Source of the DNA: Nitrospiraceae bacterium
GTDB taxonomy: Bacteria; Nitrospirota; Nitrospiria; Nitrospirales; Nitrospiraceae
Direction: 5' to 3'
NCBI GenBank assembly: GCA_014534095.1
Contig: JACVSD010000028.1
Location: 1 to 17,135, forward strand
Length of the DNA stretch: 17,135 nt
Part shown: piece by piece, positions 1-6,774 of the stretch
How the letters are laid out: every line of letters starts with the position of its first letter
Position numbering within the stretch: position 1 is the stretch's first letter
Program-made: the position numbers and the translations under genes
Notes under the pieces: model-generated
Told to the model about the DNA's origin: nothing
Database searches by the model: none
What the model saw: the letters and a program-made list of their open reading frames with translations, nothing else

Positions 1-225
1 GTGGACAAGACGGGCGTGCTGGCGAATGTCTCCTCCGCAATCGCCGGATGTCATGCCAACATTAGTCGAGCGGAGATCATGACCCGGGAAGATCGGAAGG
101 CAGAGCTGGACTTTGTCGTCGAAATCACCGATACGGCCCATCTTAATCGCGTTCTCAAGGCAATCGAGCGGGTTGATGGCGTGATCACGACCCGGCGCAT
201 TCGGTCCTGGCAGGAAAAGGCCTGA
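1..225 (+). CDS. RelA/SpoT-family (p)ppGpp synthetase/hydrolase, C-terminal ACT domain (5' end outside window)
   Basis: Only the last 74 codons are present and the frame is open to the window edge, so the real start lies upstream; the GTG at position 1 is probably just an internal Val codon. The residues form a typical ACT domain: an Asp-Lys-Thr-Gly-Val-Leu opening, a helix with Ala-Asn-Ile-Ser, then a strand with Phe-Val-Val-Glu, a His-Leu-containing helix and a final Gly-Val strand. This layout is that of the C-terminal ACT domain of long RelA/SpoT homologues, which make and degrade the stringent-response alarmone and use this domain for ribosome or regulatory contacts. The hydrolase and synthetase domains are not visible here, so whether the enzyme is monofunctional or bifunctional cannot be told. 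Other ACT-containing proteins are possible but fit less well. The gene converges on the DUF192 gene with only 19 nt between stops. Confidence 0.85.
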   Translation: MDKTGVLANVSSAIAGCHANISRAEIMTREDRKAELDFVVEITDTAHLNRVLKAIERVDGVITTRRIRSWQEKA

Positions 226-244
226 TCAACGCCACAGCTCTCTC

Positions 245-715
245 TTAGGGCTGGACGAACTGTAGCTTCGACCCTCTTTCGATCTTATACCCATCTACCG
301 TGCCACCGGCGAGCTCCAGTACAAACAAGGCGTCATCGTTGGGACGATATTGGGGGCAGGTTTCATCGGTACGTGTGCAAATCGGTACGTTCCGCTCGAT
401 GTAGATCACCCGCTTCTTCCCGTCCATCCAAATGAGGTCCAGCGGGATCTTGGTGTTTTTCATCCAGAAAGTCCAGGCTTGTGGTTCGCTGAACACGAAT
501 AGCATGCCATGATCCTTTTTGAGATGGTCACGGTGCATCAAGCCTGTAGCCCGTTTTTGTGGCGTATCGGCCACTTCCGCCTGAATGGTAATGCCCGAAG
601 GAGTCTGAATAGGAATCAGTCGAGAACCGGTGTTGTCCGTCGGCGGGACGGCGCCACCGGAGGGAGGTCCCACCAAGGTCAGCATAGCAATGACTACTAA
701 GGTGAAGATAATCAC
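245..715 (-). CDS. DUF192 family secreted protein
   Basis: 156 aa. Residues 1-22 form a hydrophobic signal-peptide-like stretch, followed by a Pro/Thr-rich linker. Residues about 35-155 are the DUF192 domain: the conserved Thr-Gly-Leu-Met-His-Arg near 57-62, a Gly-Met-Leu-Phe-Val-Phe strand, and Trp-Met-Lys-Asn-Thr-X-Ile-Pro-Leu-Asp at about 84-93, which is the family hallmark. Two Cys (113 and 120) flank a short loop and could form a disulfide in the periplasm. The biochemical role of DUF192 proteins is not established. The start is a GTG at 715; a stop lies further upstream in frame and no strong ribosome site is seen, so ATG at 685 is an alternative that would shorten the signal peptide. 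The gene is convergent with the RelA/SpoT gene and divergent from the zinc-ribbon gene. Confidence 0.88.
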   Translation of the reverse strand: MIIFTLVVIAMLTLVGPPSGGAVPPTDNTGSRLIPIQTPSGITIQAEVADTPQKRATGLMHRDHLKKDHGMLFVFSEPQAWTFWMKNTKIPLDLIWMDGKKRVIYIERNVPICTRTDETCPQYRPNDDALFVLELAGGTVDGYKIERGSKLQFVQP

Positions 716-932
716 AGGTGAAAATGGTACTGACCGGCATGGCGGTAGTCAAGGCGTGCGGCGAGAGGGCGGCCCCGAATGGCTGAGTCCGTCATGTCGG
801 CAGCGTTCGCCTGATTCAGAAAGGCGGCCCGGACGGCATATCACTCACAATTGGAGAGCAGAGAACCGCGCTGTAGCCTTGCATTCCAAAGGAAACCTGT
901 GCGATCCTCCGAGCTACCAGCTGGAGGCCTGT
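716..932. other. Divergent intergenic region between DUF192 and zinc-ribbon genes
   Basis: This 217-nt gap must hold the start signals of both flanking genes. The best plus-strand promoter I can see is weak: TTGGAG at 851-856, a 17-nt spacer, and TAGCCT at 874-879 preceded by TG. Open frames in this stretch are overhangs of neighbouring frames and have no ribosome site or recognisable protein. Confidence 0.3.
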
Positions 933-1118
933 ATGAAAGAAGTTCGAAAGGTCCATTACGTCAAAGGGGTCTTTGTCTGCCCGAAGTGCCGGCAGTCTTA
1001 TATTCAGGAAAAATGGATCGAATCATGGCGTGTGCGATGCCATCGATGCGATTATCGAGGGGCGCTCACGGACGTCTCTGTGGAAGAGCGCATGGAAGAG
1101 GAAACGTTTCGCCGGTGA
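933..1118 (+). CDS. Small zinc-ribbon protein
   Basis: 61 aa, chosen from the ATG at 933 because GGAGG lies five nucleotides upstream (923-927); a longer open frame exists but has no ribosome site. The protein has two CXXC knuckles, C16-P-K-C19 and C36-H-R-C39, with 16 residues between them, the spacing of a small zinc ribbon. The C-terminus is a short acidic/basic helix. No enzymatic motif is visible; a nucleic-acid- or protein-binding role is possible but unproven. Its TGA overlaps the GTG of the following flavodoxin gene (GTGA at 1115-1118), which suggests translational coupling. Confidence 0.7.
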   Translation: MKEVRKVHYVKGVFVCPKCRQSYIQEKWIESWRVRCHRCDYRGALTDVSVEERMEEETFRR

Positions 1119-1759
1119 TTCCGGTTCACTCGCAGGCGTATCCTCGGGTCGCCTCCCTTCTGACCCGCTATCTGTTTCCTCTTCTGATCCTTGGGGTGAT
1201 GACAGGCATAGTTCCGGTGTCTGCGGAAGAAGCCTCGGTCACCGCTGTCAAAGTCTTAATCGCCTATCATTCCAAATCAGGCCATACCGCACGAATGGCC
1301 GAGGCCGTCGCTGAGGGAGCGAACAGCGTTCCCGACACCACTGTGACGCTCAAGCGGGTCAGCCATGTCACGGCCGATGACTTGTTTTCGTCCGATGCCG
1401 TCATCGTCGGCTCGCCTGTCTACTGGGCTAATATGTCGGGTGAAGTAAAAACCTTCTTTGACGATTGGCAATTCAAGTTCGGCGTCTTTCCGGACTTTAA
1501 GATGAAAAACAAGGTGGGAGCTGCCTTTGCGACCGGAGGACAGGTATCGTCTGGGAAAGAAGTCACGATGCTCTCGATTCTTGCGGCGATGCTTGGAAAC
1601 CAGATGATTGTAGTCAGCGCGGGAGGTGCATTTGGAGCTTCTGCCACTACCGAAGGCGATAGTCCGGGGATCGATAACAAAGAACTCGGGGATGCAAGGG
1701 CCCTGGGACAGCGGGTGGTCGAGGTTACGAAACGGCTTCGTTCAACCCATTCTCGTTAG
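1115..1759 (+). CDS. Exported flavodoxin / WrbA-like NAD(P)H:quinone oxidoreductase family protein
   Basis: 214 aa from the GTG at 1115, which overlaps the upstream stop. Residues about 12-37 contain a basic residue, a long hydrophobic run (Leu-Phe-Pro-Leu-Leu-Ile-Leu) and a Val-Ser-Ala cleavage-like site before Glu-Glu-Ala, so the protein looks exported. From residue 45 it is a flavodoxin-like fold: strand plus phosphate loop His-Ser-Lys-Ser-Gly-His-Thr (52-58), then Gly-Ser-Pro-Val-Tyr-Trp (99-104), Gly-Glu-Val-Lys-Thr-Phe-Phe-Asp (109-116) and Ala-Thr-Gly-Gly (139-142), all typical of WrbA-type FMN proteins. These normally carry out two-electron quinone reduction in the cytoplasm, so the signal is unusual. 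The ribosome site before the GTG is poor (AGAGGA about 13 nt upstream). If translation instead starts at the ATG near 1199, the export signal would be truncated. Confidence 0.82.
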   Translation: MIPVHSQAYPRVASLLTRYLFPLLILGVMTGIVPVSAEEASVTAVKVLIAYHSKSGHTARMAEAVAEGANSVPDTTVTLKRVSHVTADDLFSSDAVIVGSPVYWANMSGEVKTFFDDWQFKFGVFPDFKMKNKVGAAFATGGQVSSGKEVTMLSILAAMLGNQMIVVSAGGAFGASATTEGDSPGIDNKELGDARALGQRVVEVTKRLRSTHSR

Positions 1760-1815
1760 CTTCCTCCCTCTCTCCATCCTGCCACACGTACTGTGATGCC
1801 ATGGAGTTCCAGTGA

Positions 1816-2013
1816 TCAGCCCGCGCTACAGGAAGTGGAGACGGCTTGAACAGCGATTTGAACCAGCTCGTGGATGTTCTTTGCGCAGCGTCCACAACAC
1901 CCGTTCTCTTTGAGCCTGAATCGTGACTTCAGCTGGCAGGCCGTCACGCATCCACTGCGTCCGGCTTCCCGCACATCCGCCTCAGTGATTCCTTTGCACA
2001 AACAGACATACAT
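1816..2013 (-). CDS. bfd: Bacterioferritin-associated ferredoxin (Bfd-type [2Fe-2S])
   Basis: 65 aa from the ATG at 2013, chosen because AAGGAG lies six nucleotides upstream and because Bfd proteins begin Met-Tyr-Val-Cys-Leu-Cys exactly as here. C4 and C6 plus C40 and C43 (Cys-Gly-Arg-Cys) are the expected cluster ligands, with one residue more between the pairs than in E. coli Bfd. C22, C26 and C39 are extra cysteines. Bfd reduces the haem of bacterioferritin to release stored iron under iron limitation; BFD-like domains are also found in nitrite reductase and NifU-type proteins, but here it stands alone. A bacterioferritin gene is not in the window. Promoter and operator are listed separately. 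Confidence 0.88.
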   Translation of the reverse strand: MYVCLCKGITEADVREAGRSGCVTACQLKSRFRLKENGCCGRCAKNIHELVQIAVQAVSTSCSAG

Positions 2014-2035
2014 GCTGTGCTCCTTGCAAGCGATT

Positions 2036-2079
2036 ATGAGAAGCGTTCTCATGATGCCAGCATGCGGGCATTCTGTCAA
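2036..2079 (-). promoter_or_regulatory. bfd promoter with overlapping Fur-like palindromic operator
   Basis: Reading the minus strand, TTGACA (2079-2074, a perfect -35) is followed by a 17-nt spacer and CATCAT (2056-2051, 4 of 6 matches to the -10). A perfect inverted repeat, ATGAGAA-GCG-TTCTCAT on the plus strand (2036-2052), starts in the -10 and covers the expected transcription start, ending 22 nt before the bfd ATG. Its core TGAGAA/TTCTCA matches 10 of 14 fixed positions of the Fur 7-1-7 consensus. A repressor bound here would block RNA polymerase, and Bfd is classically Fur-repressed. The regulator's identity is inferred. A GC hairpin (arms 2080-2085 and 2097-2102) lies directly upstream of the -35. 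Confidence 0.65.
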
Positions 2080-2118
2080 GCCCCCATACATTAGGCGGGG
2101 GCAGCCGGCCGAGACGTG

Positions 2119-3933
2119 TTAGGTAAGGGTTGACTCCAGTTGCTCGACCATGTGTCCAATCTGATCGAACCCCGACTGCCAGAACGATTCGGACCGCATG
2201 TCTACGCCGACTTGTGCGAGGATGTCTTGTGGTGCCGCCGAACCGCCGGTCGCCAGGAGCTTCAGATATTTGGGCACAAACGCCGAACCGGCCTCTTTGT
2301 ACATTCGATATAACGAGAGGACGAGCAGATTTCCAAAGCTGTACGCGTAACAGTAAAAAGGGCTGGCAAAAATGTGCGGGATGGTCAGCCATTCCCATTG
2401 AAACTCTTCCGGCACTTGCACGGCTTTACCAAACTGCTGCCGTAGCTCCTGCATATAGACCTTCGCGAGTTGTTCCGCGGACGCCCCCTCCGCAATCATT
2501 TGATGCGCCAGCTTTTCGAAACGCACGAAGTAAGCCTGACGCAGCACAGTTGCATAGATGTCGTCGAGTTGACTGAGTAGCAATCCTTGCCGGACGGCTT
2601 TACTTCGTTCCTGGGACATCAACGCGTCGGAAAGAATCCGTTCGCCGAAGACTGAGGCCGTCTCCGCAAGTGGCAATGTGGAGTGGAAGGTAAAGACCGA
2701 GTGGTCCTTCGCCATCATGCCGTGCACGGCATGGCCGAGTTCGTGCGCCATGGTCGCGATGTCACGCGCCTCGCCGGTATAGTTCAGCATCACGTAGGGG
2801 GTCATGCCAGGAACGACGCTATAGCAATAGGCGCCTCCAAGCTTATTGGGCCGCGTTGGAGCGTCGATATGCCGGTCTTCGAACACCTGCTGAGCGAGAT
2901 CCGCCAGTTGTGGCGAGAACCCGCGATACGCTTCCAGGACCATCGCGGCGGCATCCGCATAGGCATACTTTTTCGCCTCCGTCCGATGCGGCGCATACAG
3001 GTGGTAGCGGCTCATGGGCCTGATCTTGCAAATTTTAGCTTTCAACTTGAAATACGTCTGGAAGAGGTGGGCGTTTCTGGCGCACGCGGCAAGCAACGCC
3101 TCCACCGCTTCGCCTGGCACGTCATTCCCGAGATTTCGTGTCGCGATAGGCGAGGGGAAATGACGCAGCCCTAGATTTTCCGATTTCCAGTCGTTCACCA
3201 GCGTCTTGTAGAGCTCGGACAATAAATCGCGTTGAGCGGAGAAGACGCGGTAGAGCTCTTGATAGGCCGCTTGTCGAATCGAGGCCCGTTGACTCCGTAC
3301 ATAGGCCATGAGCCCTTCACGGTTCAGCATCTTCGCTTTGCCGTCGGTCTTGAGCGTAAATGTCAGGCCGTTCGTCACGACATCATAGAGTGTCTGCACG
3401 GCGCTTCGGCCGGTCACGTTCTTGATATTGATGATTTTCTCTTCGGGCTCCGACAATGTATGCGGCTTGTACCGCCGGATCGTTTCAAGGTGGTACTGCA
3501 AATCGCCGGCCTCCGTCATGAGCCGGGCGGCGTTAGCGTCATCGACGCTTTGCCACCACAGTTCAAAAAACAATAGGCGATTCGTCAGGGTTGTCAGTCT
3601 TTCTTCCACCGTGGTCTTAAATGACCGAGCTTGGGCGTATTTCGTGTTTTCTGAAAACCAAAGATACGCAAAGGCTCCAAGCCGGGACGATTCCTGAGCG
3701 ACCTCCTCACTCAATTTCAGGAGCGCCTGTAAGAGATTGCCGGGCATGGAGGGAGACAGCTGCGGCCGCATCGCTTCAATTTGGGCCACCTTGGCTTCTA
3801 ACTGAGCCAGATACGTGTCGAGTCTTTCAACCGGATTCTGAACCAGATCGGTGAGATTCCATCGCAGGGGAAACGTCGGGTGCCGTAGGCGGCGCGAGGA
3901 CTGCACTCTCTGTGTCATCGAAGTTCCGGCCAT
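2119..3933 (-). CDS. pepF: Oligoendopeptidase F-like metallopeptidase (M3B family)
   Basis: 604 aa from the ATG at 3933, preceded by AAGGAG with a six-nucleotide spacer; the frame stays open to 4116 but that extension has no ribosome site and unlike composition. The zinc site is His-Glu-Leu-Gly-His (H397, E398, H401) inside Thr-Met-Ala-His-Glu-Leu-Gly-His-Ala-Val-His, with the third ligand probably E424 in Leu-Ala-Glu-Thr-Ala-Ser. The upstream Lys-Leu-Gly-Gly-Ala-Tyr-Cys block and the downstream Pro-Phe-Tyr-Cys-Tyr-Ala-Tyr-Ser-Phe-Gly block are also typical of PepF/M3B enzymes. These are soluble cytoplasmic peptidases that cut short peptides, in peptide recycling. Length matches the family. 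It lies upstream of bfd on the same strand, but bfd has its own promoter. Confidence 0.93.
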   Translation of the reverse strand: MAGTSMTQRVQSSRRLRHPTFPLRWNLTDLVQNPVERLDTYLAQLEAKVAQIEAMRPQLSPSMPGNLLQALLKLSEEVAQESSRLGAFAYLWFSENTKYAQARSFKTTVEERLTTLTNRLLFFELWWQSVDDANAARLMTEAGDLQYHLETIRRYKPHTLSEPEEKIINIKNVTGRSAVQTLYDVVTNGLTFTLKTDGKAKMLNREGLMAYVRSQRASIRQAAYQELYRVFSAQRDLLSELYKTLVNDWKSENLGLRHFPSPIATRNLGNDVPGEAVEALLAACARNAHLFQTYFKLKAKICKIRPMSRYHLYAPHRTEAKKYAYADAAAMVLEAYRGFSPQLADLAQQVFEDRHIDAPTRPNKLGGAYCYSVVPGMTPYVMLNYTGEARDIATMAHELGHAVHGMMAKDHSVFTFHSTLPLAETASVFGERILSDALMSQERSKAVRQGLLLSQLDDIYATVLRQAYFVRFEKLAHQMIAEGASAEQLAKVYMQELRQQFGKAVQVPEEFQWEWLTIPHIFASPFYCYAYSFGNLLVLSLYRMYKEAGSAFVPKYLKLLATGGSAAPQDILAQVGVDMRSESFWQSGFDQIGHMVEQLESTLT

Positions 3934-4083
3934 GATGGTCTCCTTCATAAAAGGCATGCGACAGGAGATCATATCATCGGCTGAGCGTGATGCGACCAGA
4001 AAAGTCTGCGGCAGGCTTCGTTGACAGGTTGCCATGGGGATGTGAAAATTCATGGGGTCATGGGGCCGCATGGGGGAGTGAGC

Positions 4084-4413
4084 ATGAACGACCAGGAATT
4101 GAATCGCGCCGTCCAATATGTCACAGCCAGTACCTCATATGCTCGAGAAACCGTCGCAGACATCATTCATACGGGACTGGATGAATTGTCCGCACTGGCC
4201 ACCCAGTCGACAAGGCAGTTCGAACGGGATGCGTTGCTCGAATACGTGTCACAATGGACGATTAAGCGAACAGGGCAGCCCGAGCCTCTGGTCCGTGAAG
4301 TGTTAGGATGCGCTGGTCGGTGGCTCGATGAAGTCTATGAAGAGCTGGCAACCCGCGAGCCGGAGCTGCCGGAACAGCCTCCGGACGACGATGAGGATGC
4401 CGAGCCGGTCTAG
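4084..4413 (+). CDS. Small acidic hypothetical protein
   Basis: 109 aa from the ATG at 4084; GGGGGAG lies just upstream (4072-4078), which favours this start over in-frame ATGs further 5'. I do not recognise a family. Residues 1-85 look helical and mixed-charge without membrane segments. The last 20 residues are extremely acidic and Pro-rich (Glu-Leu-Pro-Glu, then a run of Asp and Glu), giving a disordered tail. It is divergent from the oligoendopeptidase gene across 150 nt and is followed after 81 nt by the 282-aa nuclease-fold candidate on the same strand, so the two may be cotranscribed. Confidence 0.7.
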   Translation: MNDQELNRAVQYVTASTSYARETVADIIHTGLDELSALATQSTRQFERDALLEYVSQWTIKRTGQPEPLVREVLGCAGRWLDEVYEELATREPELPEQPPDDDEDAEPV

Positions 4414-4494
4414 CATTCGGCAATGACGAGTCCTCATCCACCGGTCGTGGACCGCATGTTCGAATGAGTCTCCATACGACGCTGAGGCTTCAAC

Positions 4495-5343
4495 ATGGCT
4501 CGCTGGCGGCCTCGCCGCACCTATAAACTGCATCCCGATTTTCAAAGTCGCTTCGCTCCGCCCTCTTCCCCGGTCACCCGCCAGCCAGAACGCACCCTTT
4601 CTCGTGAGTTGGAAGACCGATGGTCCATGCTCCATCGGCATTGTGTCGACCAATCCAGTCATCTTCGTCTCGGGCGCCTGCTCAATCGCCTCGACCATTA
4701 TGATCCTGGGGTGCAGGAGTCCGCGCTTGCGGAATTGGAATTGGCGACGCAACTGATCCGGGCCGGCGCGGGCGTGACGTTTCTACCAGAATCCCAGGCC
4801 AGGACGGCTGACTTGGAGTGCCGCATGGGACACCAGCGGTTGTTCGTTGAAGTGACGGCCATGGTCGGTTCGGCTGAACGTCGCCGCTTGCCGTTGCGCG
4901 GTATCACTGCGGATGCTGACCAAGGAGCGGAAGAGGATCGGGGGGTGATTCTGATTCATCGGGTCTTAGCGCGCATCCGCCAAAAGGCGAAGCAGTTGGC
5001 CGATTACTGCGATCCAGTGTTACTCACGATCTCTATCCCCCGTGCGGATCTGAGGAGTGGCCGGTACAGTCGACGACAAGAGATCTGGCTTGATTTAAAA
5101 ACGCTCTCAGGCGCCGTCACCGTGCTGCTGACCGGGCTTCCCCATATGAGCGGAGTATTGATGTCGCTCTGGGACGTTCATCCGCTGCCTGCCAAAGCGG
5201 CTACCAGGCTCGCCAATGTGGAACTCGTCGAACGCAGCCGACATCAGCGTGCCCATCCGCGGGTCCGATTACTGATCCTCAACCCGGCAGCGTCTGCGCG
5301 GCTAAGCCCGCAACAGCAGGACGCGCTACGGATGATTATCTGA
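4495..5343 (+). CDS. Hypothetical protein with possible PD-(D/E)XK nuclease-like core
   Basis: 282 aa from the ATG at 4495, with GAGG a few bases upstream. No family is recognised with certainty. Residues 76-121 show a helix ending in Glu-Leu-Glu-Leu-Ala (80-84), a Gly-Ala-Gly-Val-Thr-Phe strand, then Ala-Asp-Leu-Glu (105-108) and a hydrophobic strand ending Phe-Val-Glu-Val-Thr (117-121). That order of helix Glu, Asp-Leu, then Glu-Val-X is the layout of PD-(D/E)XK endonuclease-like domains, but the usual Lys after Glu-Val is Thr121, so activity is uncertain. A helix rich in Lys/Gln and a strand Val-Leu-Leu-Thr-Ile-Ser (175-180) follow, also compatible with the fold. The N-terminus is basic, as in DNA-binding proteins. 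Its stop overlaps by 18 nt the 3' end of the opposite-strand TPR gene. Confidence 0.65.
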   Translation: MARWRPRRTYKLHPDFQSRFAPPSSPVTRQPERTLSRELEDRWSMLHRHCVDQSSHLRLGRLLNRLDHYDPGVQESALAELELATQLIRAGAGVTFLPESQARTADLECRMGHQRLFVEVTAMVGSAERRRLPLRGITADADQGAEEDRGVILIHRVLARIRQKAKQLADYCDPVLLTISIPRADLRSGRYSRRQEIWLDLKTLSGAVTVLLTGLPHMSGVLMSLWDVHPLPAKAATRLANVELVERSRHQRAHPRVRLLILNPAASARLSPQQQDALRMII

Positions 5344-5664
5344 CACCTGCCGCGGCAAGGCCGCCGACAGCAGTTCGAGGTTCTTCGTGACCATGGCGTC
5401 GCCGTTTTTGGCAGAGACCTGGATGCCGGTGGCGCAGACCGCCCGGCACTCGTCTATCCGATCCAGTTTCTGCAGTGATTGCGCCAAGGCATAGTAGGCG
5501 GCGGAATAGGTGGCTTTCACGGCGATGCATTGCTGCAGGGCTTTGACCGCTTCCTCGTAATTCCCGTCTTCCATATAAGCCTTGCCCAGTCCGAACCAGG
5601 CCACATCATCGGCGGGATCAATCGCCAGTACTTTCTTGAGCGGTTCGATTCTCTGGTTCGGCAT
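5326..5664 (-). CDS. Small TPR-repeat protein
   Basis: 112 aa from the ATG at 5664; GGAGGA sits immediately upstream, inside the longer alternative that begins at 5682. Residues about 1-75 contain two full tetratricopeptide motifs (Ala-Trp-Phe-Gly-Leu-Gly-Lys-Ala-Tyr, and Ala-Tyr-Tyr-Ala-Leu-Ala-Gln-Ser-Leu) flanked by parts of others, so it is a protein-interaction scaffold without an enzymatic domain. There is no signal peptide, so it is probably cytoplasmic. Partner unknown. It converges on, and overlaps by 18 nt, the nuclease-fold candidate, and is divergent from the deacetylase gene. A tiny open frame with a very strong ribosome site lies upstream in the leader (see 5722-5751). Confidence 0.85.
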   Translation of the reverse strand: MPNQRIEPLKKVLAIDPADDVAWFGLGKAYMEDGNYEEAVKALQQCIAVKATYSAAYYALAQSLQKLDRIDECRAVCATGIQVSAKNGDAMVTKNLELLSAALPRQVSDNHP

Positions 5665-5721
5665 GCTGTCCTCCAGTCGCATTCATAGGATGTGACCGTA
5701 GCATGCGTTTCCGCTGATTGT

Positions 5722-5751
5722 CTATGCGGTTTCCTGCATGATAACCTCCTT
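5722..5751 (-). other. Possible five-codon leader peptide with strong ribosome site
   Basis: On the minus strand AAGGAGG (5751-5745) is followed, after a five-base spacer, by ATG at 5739 and then CAG GAA ACC GCA TAG, encoding Met-Gln-Glu-Thr-Ala. It lies about 57 nt upstream of the TPR start. It could be a leader peptide or the stub of a decayed gene. No attenuator hairpin is evident. Confidence 0.3.
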
Positions 5752-5829
5752 CAAGACGAGAGCTGCCTTTGAAGATAAGCGTTCCACGGCGTCACATGAT
5801 AGGAATCGCCACTTGACGGAGTCGATGTA

Positions 5830-6774
5830 ATGGGTTCAACGGGTTTCGTCTATCATCCGGCCTATCTCGATCATGACATGGGCGCCGGCCATCCCGAGTC
5901 TCCGGAACGGCTCCGGGCCATCGTGCAGCACCTGGAGCAATCCGGAACCGCGTCGCAACTCAAACGTATTGAGCCTCGCCGGGCGGAGGACGAATGGATT
6001 CTGCAAATTCATACGCCTGGCTATCTGGCGCTGCTGCACCAGCAGGCGCCCAAGCATGGGCGGGTGTCGTTGGATCCCGATACCTCTCTGTCGCCCGGTT
6101 CATTGCAGGCGGCCTATTTGGCGGCCGGAGGGCTTATGGCTGGTGTGGATGCCGTCATGGCCAAACAAGTCGAGCACGTGTTCTGCGCCGTCCGGCCTCC
6201 GGGTCATCATGCCGAAGCGGGGCGCGCCATGGGATTTTGCCTGTTCAACAACGTGGCGATCGCCGCTCGGTACGTGCAAAGGAAGTATGGCCTCAAGCGT
6301 GTGCTCATTGTTGATTGGGATGTGCACCACGGAAACGGGACCCAGCATAGTTTTGAGGATGATCCGTCTGTGCTGTTCTTCAGCACGCATCAGTATCCGC
6401 ACTATCCCGGGTCCGGTCGGATGTCGGAACGGGGCCTTGGTCCGGGGGCCGGCGCGACCATCAATGTACCGCTCGAGGCCGGCGAGGGGGACGACGCCTA
6501 TGAGGCGGTCTTTCTTAAGTCGCTCGTGCCGGCGGCCGACGATTTTCATCCCGAGTTCGTGATGATCTCTGCAGGCTTTGATGCACACCGGGATGACCCG
6601 CTGGCCAGCATGGGGTTGACGGAAGAGGGTTATGCAACGTTGACGTCTATCGTGGCCGGTATCGCGGCCCGCCATGCCCATCGGCGGCTGCTGTCCACAC
6701 TCGAAGGCGGGTACAATCTGACAGCCTTGGCGGCATCGGTGGATCGTCATCTCCAAGCGTTAATCGCATCATGA
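5830..6774 (+). CDS. Histone deacetylase superfamily protein (class II / acetylpolyamine amidohydrolase-like)
   Basis: 314 aa; ATG at 5830 with GGAG eight nucleotides upstream. It is a full-length arginase/deacetylase fold with intact active site: Tyr-His-Pro near the start, Gly-His-Pro-Glu-Ser-Pro-Glu-Arg-Leu (20-28), Arg-Pro-Pro-Gly-His-His-Ala (122-128; H126 and H127 are the catalytic pair), Asp-Trp-Asp-Val-His-His-Gly-Asn-Gly (162-170; zinc ligands D164 and H166), Ser-Ala-Gly-Phe-Asp-Ala-His (247-253; zinc ligand D251) and Glu-Gly-Gly-Tyr (292-295; catalytic Y295). Bacterial members remove acetyl groups from lysines, polyamines or small molecules; the substrate cannot be chosen from sequence. 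No signal peptide, so cytoplasmic. Its stop overlaps the start of the cytochrome gene (ATGA), a sign of translational coupling. Confidence 0.93.
   Translation: MGSTGFVYHPAYLDHDMGAGHPESPERLRAIVQHLEQSGTASQLKRIEPRRAEDEWILQIHTPGYLALLHQQAPKHGRVSLDPDTSLSPGSLQAAYLAAGGLMAGVDAVMAKQVEHVFCAVRPPGHHAEAGRAMGFCLFNNVAIAARYVQRKYGLKRVLIVDWDVHHGNGTQHSFEDDPSVLFFSTHQYPHYPGSGRMSERGLGPGAGATINVPLEAGEGDDAYEAVFLKSLVPAADDFHPEFVMISAGFDAHRDDPLASMGLTEEGYATLTSIVAGIAARHAHRRLLSTLEGGYNLTALAASVDRHLQALIAS

Noticed and set aside
851..1114. Upstream extension of the flavodoxin frame
   Set aside because: It overlaps the zinc-ribbon gene in another frame and lacks a ribosome site.
3934..4116. 61-codon N-terminal extension of the oligoendopeptidase
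   Set aside because: An ideal ribosome site precedes the ATG at 3933, and the extension has no family similarity.
6100..6756. 218-aa minus-strand frame opposite the deacetylase
   Set aside because: A shadow of a fully conserved deacetylase gene; no ribosome site or recognisable motif.
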